Part shown: positions 33,165-42,280 of the stretch, one piece after another
How the letters are laid out: the number at the start of each line of letters is the position of its first letter
How positions within the stretch are numbered: the stretch's first letter is position 1
Source: Desulforamulus ferrireducens
GTDB lineage: Bacteria > Bacillota > Desulfotomaculia > Desulfotomaculales > Desulfotomaculaceae
Assembly: GCF_002005145.1 (NCBI RefSeq)
Contig: NZ_CP019698.1
Span: 2,728,001 to 2,792,000, forward strand
Direction of reading: 5' to 3'
DNA: 64,000 nt
Notes under the pieces: generated by a model
Told to the model about the DNA's origin: nothing
Databases searched by the model: none
Seen by the model: only the letters and a program-made list of their open reading frames with translations
Position numbers and translations under genes: made by a program

Positions 33165-34276
33165 TCAGGCTAATTCTCCGGTACCTTGAATAATCACCTC
33201 CACCTTAACCTTGATTTCACTGTTGCAAAAAACTTCATCCCAGTCCTCTTCCTTTAACAGGTCTGGCCAGTACACTCGGGCATACTTGCCCAGCAAAATG
33301 GCATCCACACGGTATTTTTGCTGTAAGTCCTGGACAAATTGCTCACATTGTTGTTGCACCTGTTTTTCCAGTGCTCTTTCAATTAAATCTACATTACTTA
33401 CTTCCCCTGCAAATGGAAAACCATTTATATTTTCCAACACCATACCCTGCAGCTTTATTTCCACTTCAAAGAAGGGCTGTCCGTTAACCAGTTTTGCTTT
33501 TACCTTACGATTATTGCCACCATGAAAGGTAACCTGCTGCGCTTCTCCATTTCCATCCTTCAACTCCAAATAAATGTCTCCCCGTTTTTTTTCACCCCGT
33601 AGCCAGGTTAAGGCCCGCATATCATTTTCATTTACCTTTGCCACCATGCGATATTTTTAAAAAGCGCTGCGCCCGTTACCTCAATTCTATCCTGCTGATG
33701 AATCTTAATGACAGGCAAAACCGGGTTAAAACCAGCGGTATACACATTTATTTTAAATCTATGTAAGTTTTCATCGGGAATAAAATTATTCTGGCCGCTG
33801 TTTCTCATTAAATCCAGTACATTTTCCCCTACACTGCGATATTGTTTTGGTTCTACTTGAAAAATATCCTCAGCCGATCCGTCGGCCACTATCAGTCGTA
33901 CCGTTTGGCTGAGGGTGGTAAAGCGAAATAAGTAATCAAATAAGCCTTCTGTTCCCCTCTTAGCCAGCTCCTCACCAATGATCACCCCTTTTAAATCCCC
34001 CGATGCCACAATCCGTGATGTTTTGTTGCCTCGATCTATGCGGGACTCACCGAAGGATCTACCCTCTGTACGCAACACATCGGACTGCTCTTTAGCCTCA
34101 CCCAGTACCGGATAATTTAATAACATGATGTATTTTCCCTGGCTATAATCAAAGCCAGCTATGAGGGGAATAACCATATCCTTTACATCGGTGGCATCCC
34201 AACAGCCAGTAAATGGTAGCAGCATTAATAACAGACAACATAAAATTTTTTTAGGCATCTTCCTTGTCACCGCCAA
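33165..34276 (-). pseudogene. Germinant receptor C subunit (Ger(x)C family), frameshifted
   Basis: The N-terminal part (33632-34276) has a lipoprotein signal (LLLMLLPFTGCWD) and Ger(x)C features (MVIPLIAGFDYSQGKY, VTGAALFKN). The C-terminal part (33165-33647) continues as VNENDMRALTWLRGEKKRGD in another frame. Together they give about 374 residues, the normal Ger(x)C length. Adding one A to the five-A run at 33654-33658 joins them as ALFKKYRMVAKVNEN. The gene therefore has a one-base deletion (or needs slippage at this A-run). The upstream gerA/gerB are also broken, which favours decay. The exact start is ambiguous (34276 TTG or a nearby ATG at 34258). Confidence 0.8.
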
Positions 34277-34831
34277 TCCCCCGCACTACCGCAACCAGCC
34301 ACAGAAACAGTGGTATCAGGATGAGAAAGGCAAATCCCATCATGCTAAGCTTAGAGCTAAAGTCTATGGCCGTTTCAAAGTTCTGAGGCAGTAATAACAC
34401 AAGCAGAATAAAGGGAAACAGGCCCAGGGTCACCCAAACAGGCGACTGCACACTTAAAAACCTTTCCGTAGTAAAGCGACAGCAAAAATACATGGTAGCC
34501 ACTGGCTGAAAGGCAACAAAAATATAAAAGATGATGAAAAAGAATTCAGCCCTTTCAATAAGTGGCGCTTCATAGGTTTTTAATAAAACCATGAGGGCAA
34601 AGCGAATCCTACCAATAACATCCGGCCCAAACACTCCCAAGGTAGTAATCACCACTGCAAGGTAGTAAAAAGAAACAAGTCCGCACTACCACCAAGACCT
34701 GCAAAAACAGTATTTTCATCTTGGGTCAAAGAACCGGTAAGTTGGGTACCCTGCTCCGCAGTTTTTAAAATTTGTTCCTGTCCTTTAGGCTTTCTATTTT
34801 TCCATTTGCCAAAAAGATCTTTCATGATCAT
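34251..34831 (-). pseudogene. Deleted gerAA-gerAB remnant of a germinant receptor operon
   Basis: The 5' part encodes the first ~50 residues of a GerAA-type protein (MKDLFGKWKNRKPKGQEQIL, then LTGSLTQ and GGSADL). At about 34676-34685 it switches, out of frame, to the second half of a GerAB-type permease (LVSFYYLAVVITTLGVFGPD, then helices to GGDKEDA). The rest of gerAA and the front of gerAB are missing, so a deletion of some 2 kb fused them. GerAB is an amino acid-permease-like subunit, and the remnant ends overlapping gerC by about 25 bp as in intact operons. No functional A or B subunit can be made. Confidence 0.82.
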
Positions 34832-34904
34832 AAAACCACCTGCCCTAGCTTATTTTGCCACAAGCGGCAGTATTTATTAGAAATAGTATGAAAGAAATAA
34901 CTCC

Positions 34905-34940
34905 CCCCTTTGCTCCTGAGGGAGCAATGGGAGGAGTACC
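34905..34940 (-). terminator. Probable terminator of the second kinase gene
   Basis: Imperfect stem with ACTCC/GGAGT and GCTCC/GGAGC arms followed by a moderately T-rich stretch on the minus strand. Confidence 0.5.
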
Positions 34941-34942
34941 AA

Positions 34943-37030
34943 TTAGGCTGGCAAGGGAAATTTTATGATAAATATGGTACCCTGTGAGCCGGTATTTACC
35001 TCTATGGTAGCCTGATGACGGGCTGCAATGCCATAGCATACCGCCAAGCCCAGGCCAGTGCCATTTTCTTTGGTGGTTACAAAGGGGGTGCCTAGCTTGT
35101 CCAGCACCTCCTGGGGAATGCCGCTGCCCTGGTCCTGCACTTTGAGTAAAACGGCATTCTCGCTCTGGCTGGTACTGATGGTCAGGGTTTGGCCAGGTGT
35201 CATGGCATCAGTGGCATTGCGGGTTAAGTTTAATAACAGTTGATTTATTTCCTGCTTGTTTAACTGTAAATCGGGCACCTCTGTTAGATCCACTACCACA
35301 TTCATTTCCTTCTCACTGGCATCGGAAATAATTAACGGTTGCAGTTCTTTGATGATTTTTGTCAGGTTACAGCTTTGCAAATTGGCTGGCACCTTGCGGG
35401 CCAGGGAAAGATACTCGTTAATAATACCATTGGCTCGATCCAGTTCGTTAATCATTAAATTAAAGTAGTCTAAATAGCCACTGCACTCTTTCTTTTCCTT
35501 CAGCATTTGTAAAAAACCACGTACGCTGGTAAGGGGATTGCGAATTTCGTGGGCAATGCCAGCGGCCATTTCTCCCACTAGATTTAAGCGGTCGAGACGA
35601 AAAATTTCCCGTTCCAGTTGTTTTTTCTCAGTAACATCCAGACCGATTTTAATAATTTTGGGTGAACCGTCTGTATCCAGGAAAAATCGCTGATGAATCT
35701 CGTAGGTGCGTCCGTTATAGATGGTTCCCTCGTAATTTGATGGTAACATACACTCCAATGTTTGCAGTGATGTACAATGCTCACAGGGTTCTGAGCGGTG
35801 CCACATGATCTCGTAACAATGTCTGTTACCGGGTTCACCAAATAATTTACGGAAGTTCTTATTGGCAAAGGGGATGGAATAATCCTGTTCTAACAGCCAG
35901 ACATTACCGGGTGATTCATCCAGAATGGTGTAAAGCCTCTTTCTTTCTTTCTCCAGGCTGGTGGCCGTTTCATCAATGACTTTGGCTAGTTCGCCAATCT
36001 CACCCTGGTAAGGCAGACCTGTGCGGGCGGTTAAATCACCTCTGCCCAACTTACGGGCTGTATCTACCAAAGATTGGATAGGTCGCAGAAATAACACTTC
36101 ACTGGTCAACCAGCATAGGCCAAATGCCAAAAATGTAAGCCCGCAAAGCTCCAGTAACCGTTGCTGGGCGGTACAGTTCACTGCAGCAAAAATATAATCT
36201 CTGGGAATACCCACAGTAATATAAATATCTGTGCTCAGTTGCTCTTTTAAGGACAAATAGGCATAAATACGCTGGGTACCATCAATTCCCCGGCCCGCCA
36301 GGATACCTTCACTCTCCTGTGAGTTAATTATTTTAGCAACGCTGGTATCTTCAGGGACAGTGTGACCTACCCATTCATCCCCAACAGGGAAACATGCAAA
36401 TATAGTGCCATTTCTATCCAATATATTGACCCTGGAACCAGGAGGTAATTCAACACTATCAATTAATTGGTCAAGCCACTTTAATTTTAACGAAACCAAC
36501 AGCACCCCCTGCACCCGACCCAGTTGGTCTAACACCGGTTGGGCAAAGGGTAAGATGCCTTTGTTATTGATTGGTGATATTTGGTGATGACCAATAGTAA
36601 ATTGCAAATTTTCTTTAGCGGAAATAAAAAGAAGGTAGTCCATAACATTTAGCTCTTCCTCCATGGGCAGCCCGCTGGCAATAATATCACCCTGAGTGTT
36701 GGCAAGGGCAATATTATTATAGTGGGGGTATTGCTGCAATAATTCTGCAAAGAGCTCATTGCACGCAGCAATGTCTGTCTTCTGCACCTCTGACAGCCTT
36801 GCCAGTACCTCCGACAAAAGTTTGGTTACCTCAATTAGTTGCCAGTTTGCTTGGGAAACCGCTTTGGCTACTTGCATCGCATTTTGGTAAGCATTCTTTT
36901 CTTCCCTCTGCCGCAGTTCTTCAATGCTGTTAAATAGAATAATAAAAACTGGAATAATAACCACTGTAATCATTAATAACAACCTAACCCTGAGACTGGT
37001 GGGTAAAAAATTATGCTTCATAATAATCAC
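34943..37030 (-). CDS. Orphan sporulation-type sensor histidine kinase (Cache-HAMP-PAS-HisKA-HATPase)
   Basis: A 695-aa membrane kinase, a paralogue of the one at 20541-22529. Helices at the N-terminus (LLLMITVVIIPVFIILF) and near residue 290 flank an extracytoplasmic Cache-type sensor. HAMP (RPIQSLVDTARKLGRGDLTA) and a PAS domain containing C-E-H-C (CYEIMWHRSEPCEHC, possibly redox or metal sensitive) come next. The H-box is VGEMAAGIAHEIRNPLTSVRG, and the HATPase domain ends GTGLGLAVCYGIAARHQ. No partner regulator is encoded nearby, and the H-box fits kinases that phosphorylate Spo0F or Spo0A. It lies directly upstream of the decayed ger operon. Confidence 0.9.
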   Translation of the reverse strand: MIIMKHNFLPTSLRVRLLLMITVVIIPVFIILFNSIEELRQREEKNAYQNAMQVAKAVSQANWQLIEVTKLLSEVLARLSEVQKTDIAACNELFAELLQQYPHYNNIALANTQGDIIASGLPMEEELNVMDYLLFISAKENLQFTIGHHQISPINNKGILPFAQPVLDQLGRVQGVLLVSLKLKWLDQLIDSVELPPGSRVNILDRNGTIFACFPVGDEWVGHTVPEDTSVAKIINSQESEGILAGRGIDGTQRIYAYLSLKEQLSTDIYITVGIPRDYIFAAVNCTAQQRLLELCGLTFLAFGLCWLTSEVLFLRPIQSLVDTARKLGRGDLTARTGLPYQGEIGELAKVIDETATSLEKERKRLYTILDESPGNVWLLEQDYSIPFANKNFRKLFGEPGNRHCYEIMWHRSEPCEHCTSLQTLECMLPSNYEGTIYNGRTYEIHQRFFLDTDGSPKIIKIGLDVTEKKQLEREIFRLDRLNLVGEMAAGIAHEIRNPLTSVRGFLQMLKEKKECSGYLDYFNLMINELDRANGIINEYLSLARKVPANLQSCNLTKIIKELQPLIISDASEKEMNVVVDLTEVPDLQLNKQEINQLLLNLTRNATDAMTPGQTLTISTSQSENAVLLKVQDQGSGIPQEVLDKLGTPFVTTKENGTGLGLAVCYGIAARHQATIEVNTGSQGTIFIIKFPLPA

Positions 37031-37239
37031 CTTATTTCGCTACTATAAGTAAGGAAATATCAACAAGTATTCAACAAATGATGACTTATCCCTTTAGATA
37101 ATTAAATCGAGTAAATAGTATTTTTGTCGATTGCATCAAGAGCTTAATAGTAGCAATTACGCAATTAGCCCGCCCATACTCTGGTGACAATCTTGCCCTG
37201 TGGTTCAAGAATTAAAAAAACATAGGTCGGTGGCTCAAA

Positions 37240-37267
37240 AGCTGACAACTGATAACTAAAGGCTAAC
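37240..37267. repeat. Short run of phased heptanucleotide repeats
   Basis: Units AGCTGAC, AACTGAT, AACTAAA, GGCTAAC in 7-nt register, between the kinase and mutS-like genes. Confidence 0.4.
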
Positions 37268-37274
37268 TTTAAAT

Positions 37275-37314
37275 AACGAAGGTGCCGCAACTAAGGTTTT
37301 GCGGCACCTTCGTT
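37275..37314 (-). terminator. Terminator of the mutS-like gene
   Basis: AACGAAGGTGCCGCAA pairs with TTGCGGCACCTTCGTT. Confidence 0.85.
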
Positions 37315-39106
37315 AAACCTCAATACCTACCATTTTCATTAGAGCCAGGGCGTTGGTGGTTTGCGATATCCCTTTCTTTAAGCGGTAGTCAAAGGTGATT
37401 GTTTGGTTGATAATCTCATCGCTAAAGTGGTAATTTTGGATTTGTGCCGGATTTTCTTTTTCCAGGCTACCCAGCTCCAAATCGTGGGTGGTAACAAAGC
37501 CAATTACCTCTTGCCGGGCTAAATTTTTAATTACCGTTCTGGCTCCGGCAATGCGATCCCGGGAGTTGGTGCCTTTGAATATCTCATCCAACAGGAAAAT
37601 AAGGGGACTACCCCGGCGGGCTGCTTCAATAACCAACTTAATTCTTTTTAGCTCAGCATAAAAGGAGGAGACACTTTCCTCTAAGCTGTCCTGTACCCGC
37701 ATACTGGTATAGATATGCATTAGGGAGCAGCGCAATTCACTGGCACAGACCGGTGCTCCGGCGTAGGCCAGTACTAGATTAATACCCACCGTACGCAACA
37801 AAGTGCTTTTACCGGACATATTGGAACCGGTAATAATATGGACGGTACCGGAACGTGGCAGGGCTACATCATTGCAGACACGGGTGGCCGGCTTAATGAG
37901 AGGGTGCCCCAGATTAACCGCTACCAGGAAAGGCTTAGCTTCCTTTACTTCGGGAAATACCCAGTGGGGTTGGTCATGGGCTAAGGCAGCCAGGCTGGCC
38001 AGTGCCTCAAATTGACCAATAACCCGAAACCAATCTTCCAGATACATCCCATATTGCCTTTTCCACTGTTCCAGTGCTCTAATGGTATATAGATCACAAA
38101 AGAAAAGGGCATTAACAAAATGGTAAACCACTGAATAACGCAGGTTGATCAAGACAGCAATTTTCGAAAGGGCTTTTACCTGTTGGGAGGCAGATTTATC
38201 ATCCCTTAAGAGTCTCCTTTGTAATTCCACCAGTAAGGGGGACTGGAATTGCTGACCTTCAATGTGTGTTAAAAGCCGGGACAGACGGGCTAATTCCGCC
38301 GCTGCCCTCTCGGTATCCCCAAAGGCTTGGCTTACAAAGACTTGGCCAACGGTAACCAGTAGTGCCTGCAAAAGAAAGAGCGTCAGTGGTATGTAGGTGG
38401 GCACCCACTGCCAAGCCATTAGGATAAAGAGCAACCAGGTGGTAATGGGTAACAAAGCCAGCAGGTAAATGGCTTGGCTCTGCCACAAAGGTGATTTCTC
38501 CTTTGCCCAGAGCCATAGTTTTTTAAGTTCCCCTGCCTTATACTGGCTGCCCATGCCAATGGCCTGTAACTGCTGTCGCCAGTCCAACCGGGGGGCCAAT
38601 TCCTGCAGGGCGGTTTGCCTGGCCCTGATATCTTTCAAATTAGTGGGCTCACTGAGCAACCTGGCCAACGCCTCTTCTCCGGTTTCCAGGTTAGTGGCAT
38701 TGATATACTGAAAAAGAGAACCTTGGCCAAAAATATTAAGATCTCCGCTATAGGGATGCTCCGACAGCAAGAACCGTTCCCCGGTGCGGGGAAAATCTGA
38801 CCATTGATGGGACAGTCTCCTTATAGCCTGCTCATTAATCTGTCTGAGGTTATCTAAGTGGGTAATTTCCTTTCTTACCTTCTGATGCTTACTTACCAGC
38901 AGCATAAAAAAAAGCACTAAGAGCGCAGCAACCCAATACATACCGGTAACATCCTGAAAGGCACCATAAATTAACAAACCAATTATTATCAGAGCCAACA
39001 GGCTGCGGTAATACACTAACCTATTGTCTGTTTTCTTAGCCGTGGCTAAAGATGAATGGTAACGTTTTTGGTTCCTTTGGTAGATTTCTTCAATATCTTT
39101 GGCCAA
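37313..39106 (-). CDS. Membrane-anchored MutS-family ATPase
   Basis: A 597-aa protein with a C-terminal MutS ATPase domain: Walker A TGSNMSGKSTLLRTVG, MRVQDSLEESVSSFYAEL, Walker B LIFLLDEIFKGTNSRDR and TTHDLEL. The N-terminal 250 residues lack the mismatch-recognition domain and contain two pairs of membrane helices (LLALIIIGLLIYGAF/WVAALLVLFFMLLV and LLALLPITTWLLFIL/IPLTLFLLQALLVTV). The protein is therefore a membrane-bound relative, not MutS1 or MutS2, and a role in mismatch repair is doubtful. Single gene with a terminator at the stop. Confidence 0.85.
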   Translation of the reverse strand: MAKDIEEIYQRNQKRYHSSLATAKKTDNRLVYYRSLLALIIIGLLIYGAFQDVTGMYWVAALLVLFFMLLVSKHQKVRKEITHLDNLRQINEQAIRRLSHQWSDFPRTGERFLLSEHPYSGDLNIFGQGSLFQYINATNLETGEEALARLLSEPTNLKDIRARQTALQELAPRLDWRQQLQAIGMGSQYKAGELKKLWLWAKEKSPLWQSQAIYLLALLPITTWLLFILMAWQWVPTYIPLTLFLLQALLVTVGQVFVSQAFGDTERAAAELARLSRLLTHIEGQQFQSPLLVELQRRLLRDDKSASQQVKALSKIAVLINLRYSVVYHFVNALFFCDLYTIRALEQWKRQYGMYLEDWFRVIGQFEALASLAALAHDQPHWVFPEVKEAKPFLVAVNLGHPLIKPATRVCNDVALPRSGTVHIITGSNMSGKSTLLRTVGINLVLAYAGAPVCASELRCSLMHIYTSMRVQDSLEESVSSFYAELKRIKLVIEAARRGSPLIFLLDEIFKGTNSRDRIAGARTVIKNLARQEVIGFVTTHDLELGSLEKENPAQIQNYHFSDEIINQTITFDYRLKKGISQTTNALALMKMVGIEV

Positions 39107-39292
39107 ATTGCTGCCTCCTAAATTCTCTTTGGTTTATTCTACCATAGATGAGTAACTCTATAAAAACAAAGGGTGCCACTGTTATTCCCTGTGGGGAATT
39201 CACTGGCGCTAATAAAATTTGCTGTTCGGGAAACTGTCCCGACAGCGAGTACGTCTATATTACAGAGGAAGACAAACAACAGGAGAAAAACT

Positions 39293-39958
39293 TTGAGAAG
39301 ATTACTTTTTATTGTAGCTTTGCTAATATTGTTCACCATTTTCATCACCAAGTACCACTTTGGTCTGTGGCAGTTGGTTAGCTCCCGGGATATTAAGGAA
39401 ATAGCCAACACCATTGCCGGTTATGGTTCAGCAGCTGTGCTAGTCAGTTTATTCTTAAATACCTTAATCAGCGTGTTAGGCATCCTGCCCTCCATTTTCT
39501 TGACCACTGCCAACACCCTGGTCTTCGGTCTTTATGGTGGCTTTCTGGTCTCCTACACAGGAGAACTGCTGGGTGCTGTTATCACCTTTTTACTCTACCG
39601 CTGGGGAATTTCCTCTGTGTTTAAAACTCCCTCAGAGCATTGGAAAATTTTCCAGGGTATTAGCAGATTACCGGTCAAAAGACAAATCTATTTCCTGGCG
39701 GTAATTCGCCTGGCCCCCTTTGTTCCCTCTGGCCTGATTAATTTATTAGCAGCCCTGGCCGGTTTTCCCCTGGGCGTCTTTACCATTGCCACGGCCATGG
39801 GTAAATTACCCGCCCTGCTGCTGGAGACTTATTTTAGCTATAATCTGCTCAACATCAGCCAAAATTATCTTAATTTGGGCCTTAGTATTCTGGTGGCCCT
39901 CTTGCTATACCGGGGAGTCAAAAGTGAATATGCCCGTCTCAAGGAAAGCTTAAAATAG
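39293..39958 (+). CDS. VTT/TVP38 (TMEM64, DedA-related) membrane protein
   Basis: A 221-aa membrane protein of the VTT family. I place the start at the TTG (39293) because AGGAG lies 7 nt upstream and the result begins MRRLLFIVALLILF; the frame stays open for another 40 codons upstream without a ribosome site. Core features are ILGILPSIFLTTANTLVFGLYGG, GELLGAVITFLLYRWG and LAVIRLAPFVPSGLINLLAAL, the conserved re-entrant loop region. Family members are lipid scramblases or proton-coupled transporters. It is convergent with the B3/B4 gene. Confidence 0.85.
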   Translation: MRRLLFIVALLILFTIFITKYHFGLWQLVSSRDIKEIANTIAGYGSAAVLVSLFLNTLISVLGILPSIFLTTANTLVFGLYGGFLVSYTGELLGAVITFLLYRWGISSVFKTPSEHWKIFQGISRLPVKRQIYFLAVIRLAPFVPSGLINLLAALAGFPLGVFTIATAMGKLPALLLETYFSYNLLNISQNYLNLGLSILVALLLYRGVKSEYARLKESLK

Positions 39959-40621
39959 CTACTCTATGATGCTGGTTTCAATTTCCTGTGCATCTGCGTA
40001 CTTTACCAGCAATTCCTTAGCCATGTCAAGATGCTGGCCAAGATTCTCTTGGCCGCTAAAGGAAATAATGTTCATAAGAATTTTTTGGGTAGCCAAAGTA
40101 ATCATTGCCCTTTGGGAATCACTGGTGGGACTGCCAAAACTGCCCACAGAGTCAGTAAAGACCGGTAGGTTCTCAATGTTGAGAAGTTCTTTGCCGATTC
40201 CTTGATAGGTCTCACCCGCCGGGGCAATGGTAAATACAATGGGTGGAGTAACTTTAGCAAGATCATAGGTTCCCACTGAATGGTGGGATTGCAGGGAAAT
40301 AAAATTGTTTATATCTACAACATTATTGATTTGATACAATCCCTTCCCCTGTAACACCCTGCGGAAGAGTGCCTCGGAAGAAACTCTGTAACGACTGGGA
40401 CTTTTACCTAATTTTTTATAGGTTTCCCGGGCAGCAACAATGGCTGGCAGGCTAGCCACTTGTTCTAAGACCATACTTTCCCTGATCTGTTCGGTCAATT
40501 GGTGTAATTCTACTAACAACCCTTCCTCTTTCTCCTTTAATGTGACACTGGCCTGGATACAGCCTAACACTAAAGCCGGACATTTCTCCTTCAGTTCCCT
40601 GGCAATGGTTATCTCGACCAA
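39959..40621 (-). CDS. B3/B4 tRNA-binding-domain protein
   Basis: A 220-aa protein consisting essentially of the B3/B4 domain found in the beta subunit of phenylalanyl-tRNA synthetase and in stand-alone editing-like proteins: AARETYKKLGKSPSRYRVSS, NNVVDINNFISLQSHHSVG, YDLAKVTPPIVFTIAPAGE and TDSVGSFGSPTSDSQRAMI. Stand-alone copies are thought to hydrolyse mischarged tRNA or bind aromatic amino-acyl groups; the substrate is unknown. It lies 15 bp from the next upstream gene, so the two are probably co-transcribed. Confidence 0.87.
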   Translation of the reverse strand: MVEITIARELKEKCPALVLGCIQASVTLKEKEEGLLVELHQLTEQIRESMVLEQVASLPAIVAARETYKKLGKSPSRYRVSSEALFRRVLQGKGLYQINNVVDINNFISLQSHHSVGTYDLAKVTPPIVFTIAPAGETYQGIGKELLNIENLPVFTDSVGSFGSPTSDSQRAMITLATQKILMNIISFSGQENLGQHLDMAKELLVKYADAQEIETSIIE

Positions 40622-40636
40622 AGGACTACCTCCTAA

Positions 40637-41185
40637 TTACTCATTTTTTACTGTTTGCCAATAGCTATCCAGCAGCCTGATAACCTCTTGTTCCGTGGCT
40701 GTTTTCATGGCTGCTTCGTTGTAAGGACCGTCATAATAAGTATTGCCGTTATATTGCAGGTATTTTAACACAGTATGATAGGATTTGGCATCTTTTTTAA
40801 TGGCCTTTTCCCCCAGGCTGTAGCCTGATACCAGTTTTATATGGGAAAGATTACTGTCTATCAATATTTGCATGGCAAAACGCACAGGCACCGGGAATTC
40901 ATAGATGTTGTTGGGGGCAAAATTGATAAAACAACAACTGGCTGTCCACATTAGGGGAACAATTTCCCCTGTTTTCTCATCCACAGCGTGGGTTAGTTCA
41001 ATTTCCGCATTGGGAAAATACTGTTGCACCGTATTAAATACTTGATTGATCAGGTTTTTGGTTTGTAAAGTCAATTGAAACTGTTGCCTGTATTTTCTCC
41101 TGGGCGCGTCCAGAGTTTGTTCATACTTTGCAATGCACTCTCTGGCCCTTTGAGTTCGTTTTTCCAGTTCTTGTTGAAAATCCAC
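40637..41185 (-). CDS. Hypothetical protein upstream of the B3/B4 gene (182 aa)
   Basis: A 182-aa protein with an N-terminal charged helix (MDFQQELEKRTQRARECIAK) followed by an alpha/beta region with WTASCCFINFAPNNIYEFPV and LKYLQYNGNTYYDGPYNE. No signal peptide or membrane span. I do not recognise the family. Its stop lies 15 bp from the start of the B3/B4-domain gene, suggesting a shared transcript and possibly related function in translation quality control, but that is inference only. Confidence 0.75.
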   Translation of the reverse strand: MDFQQELEKRTQRARECIAKYEQTLDAPRRKYRQQFQLTLQTKNLINQVFNTVQQYFPNAEIELTHAVDEKTGEIVPLMWTASCCFINFAPNNIYEFPVPVRFAMQILIDSNLSHIKLVSGYSLGEKAIKKDAKSYHTVLKYLQYNGNTYYDGPYNEAAMKTATEQEVIRLLDSYWQTVKNE

Positions 41186-41278
41186 TAAATGCTCCTCCTC
41201 TTCCTTTATTGAAAAATCCTTTTACCAGAGGAAGAAATACGCTCCTTAACAAGGCCGCCGGCCGGGGAAGTATCTGGC

Positions 41279-42172
41279 CTAATTTTTCATCGAACGCACA
41301 AATTCCTCAGATATATTTAAGGAATACATCATTAACCCCGCCAAAACTGCTAAGAGCAGCAAATAGGAAACTCCTATCAGCAGACGAAACCTTGGCTCAA
41401 CCTCCAGGTATTGGGTGGTTTTTTCCTTATTTCTCAACATTTGGACAATCTCAACAACACCATAAATTAACACTAACAACAGGATATAGGCCTGTAATTG
41501 CCAGATTAGCACTATGGTGAGTACCAAGCCCAATACCCAAAGCAATGGTGATAACGCTTTGGTAATGCGGCCACCGTCCAACGGACCAAAGGGCAGTAAA
41601 TTAAATAAATTAAGGAAAGCACTAACATAGGCCAATCCTGCCCAATATGGTGAATGGGTAATACTATATAGCTCCAAGCAAATAAGTGTCGCCAACGCCC
41701 CGGCCGCCGGCCCACCAATGGCAGTGATGGCCTCTTCCCTCACGCTCCTGGGTATTTCCTTCATGCCAATAAAGGCACCGAAAAAGGGAATAAACATAGG
41801 AGCTGTCACATCCAAGCCAATCCTTTTACTGGTCAGATAGTGCCCCATCTCATGGACAAACAGCACCAAGACAAAGCCAAGGGCAAATAACCAACCATAA
41901 AATTGGGCGTAAATCACCACAGTAAGGAACATACTGATAATGGTACCGGCAAATTTAGATGCTTTTAAGGCTGCCAATAAATACTTACCAAACACCGCCA
42001 GCTTGCCAAACTTTAAAAGAAAAGCAATAATTGCCCCTACTATGCCCAGTCTGGATAGTCTACTTTTCTTCTCTGACTCCCCGGAACTCTGCTCTAAGGG
42101 AACCTCTTGTACCGCACTTTCTATATTTTGTTGTTCATTATCCCTGTTATCTTCATATTTGTTACCTTCCAT
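41279..42172 (-). CDS. Site-2 protease family (M50) membrane metalloprotease
   Basis: A 297-aa protein. After a charged cytoplasmic N-terminus (about 40 residues) come 6-7 membrane helices carrying the zinc motif VLFVHEMGHYLTS (HExxH) and the second motif LNLFNLLPFGPLDGGRI (N-P-x-DG type). It cuts substrates within the membrane; relatives control sigma factors or process signalling peptides. Located downstream of motAB on the same strand, but separated from it by a terminator, so it is a separate unit. Confidence 0.9.
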   Translation of the reverse strand: MEGNKYEDNRDNEQQNIESAVQEVPLEQSSGESEKKSRLSRLGIVGAIIAFLLKFGKLAVFGKYLLAALKASKFAGTIISMFLTVVIYAQFYGWLFALGFVLVLFVHEMGHYLTSKRIGLDVTAPMFIPFFGAFIGMKEIPRSVREEAITAIGGPAAGALATLICLELYSITHSPYWAGLAYVSAFLNLFNLLPFGPLDGGRITKALSPLLWVLGLVLTIVLIWQLQAYILLLVLIYGVVEIVQMLRNKEKTTQYLEVEPRFRLLIGVSYLLLLAVLAGLMMYSLNISEEFVRSMKN

Positions 42173-42247
42173 GGTTCTCTCCTAATTTATTTACTATTTA
42201 TATGATATAACAATCCAGCGGACAAAAGAAACACCTATTGGGGCATG

Positions 42248-42274
42248 AAAAAACGCAGCCTTGCCCAGACTGCG
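42248..42274 (-). terminator. Terminator of motAB
   Basis: CGCAG/CTGCG-based stem with six Ts on the minus strand, directly after motB. Confidence 0.75.
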
Positions 42275-42280
42275 CACAAA

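Noticed and set aside
34845-35039. 64-codon frame at the end of the second kinase
   Set aside because: Shadow of the kinase frame and terminator, no ribosome site.
39148-39381. 77-codon frame with a cysteine cluster (CGEFTGANKICCSGNC) overlapping the VTT gene
   Set aside because: No ribosome site, and its second half overlaps the better supported VTT frame.
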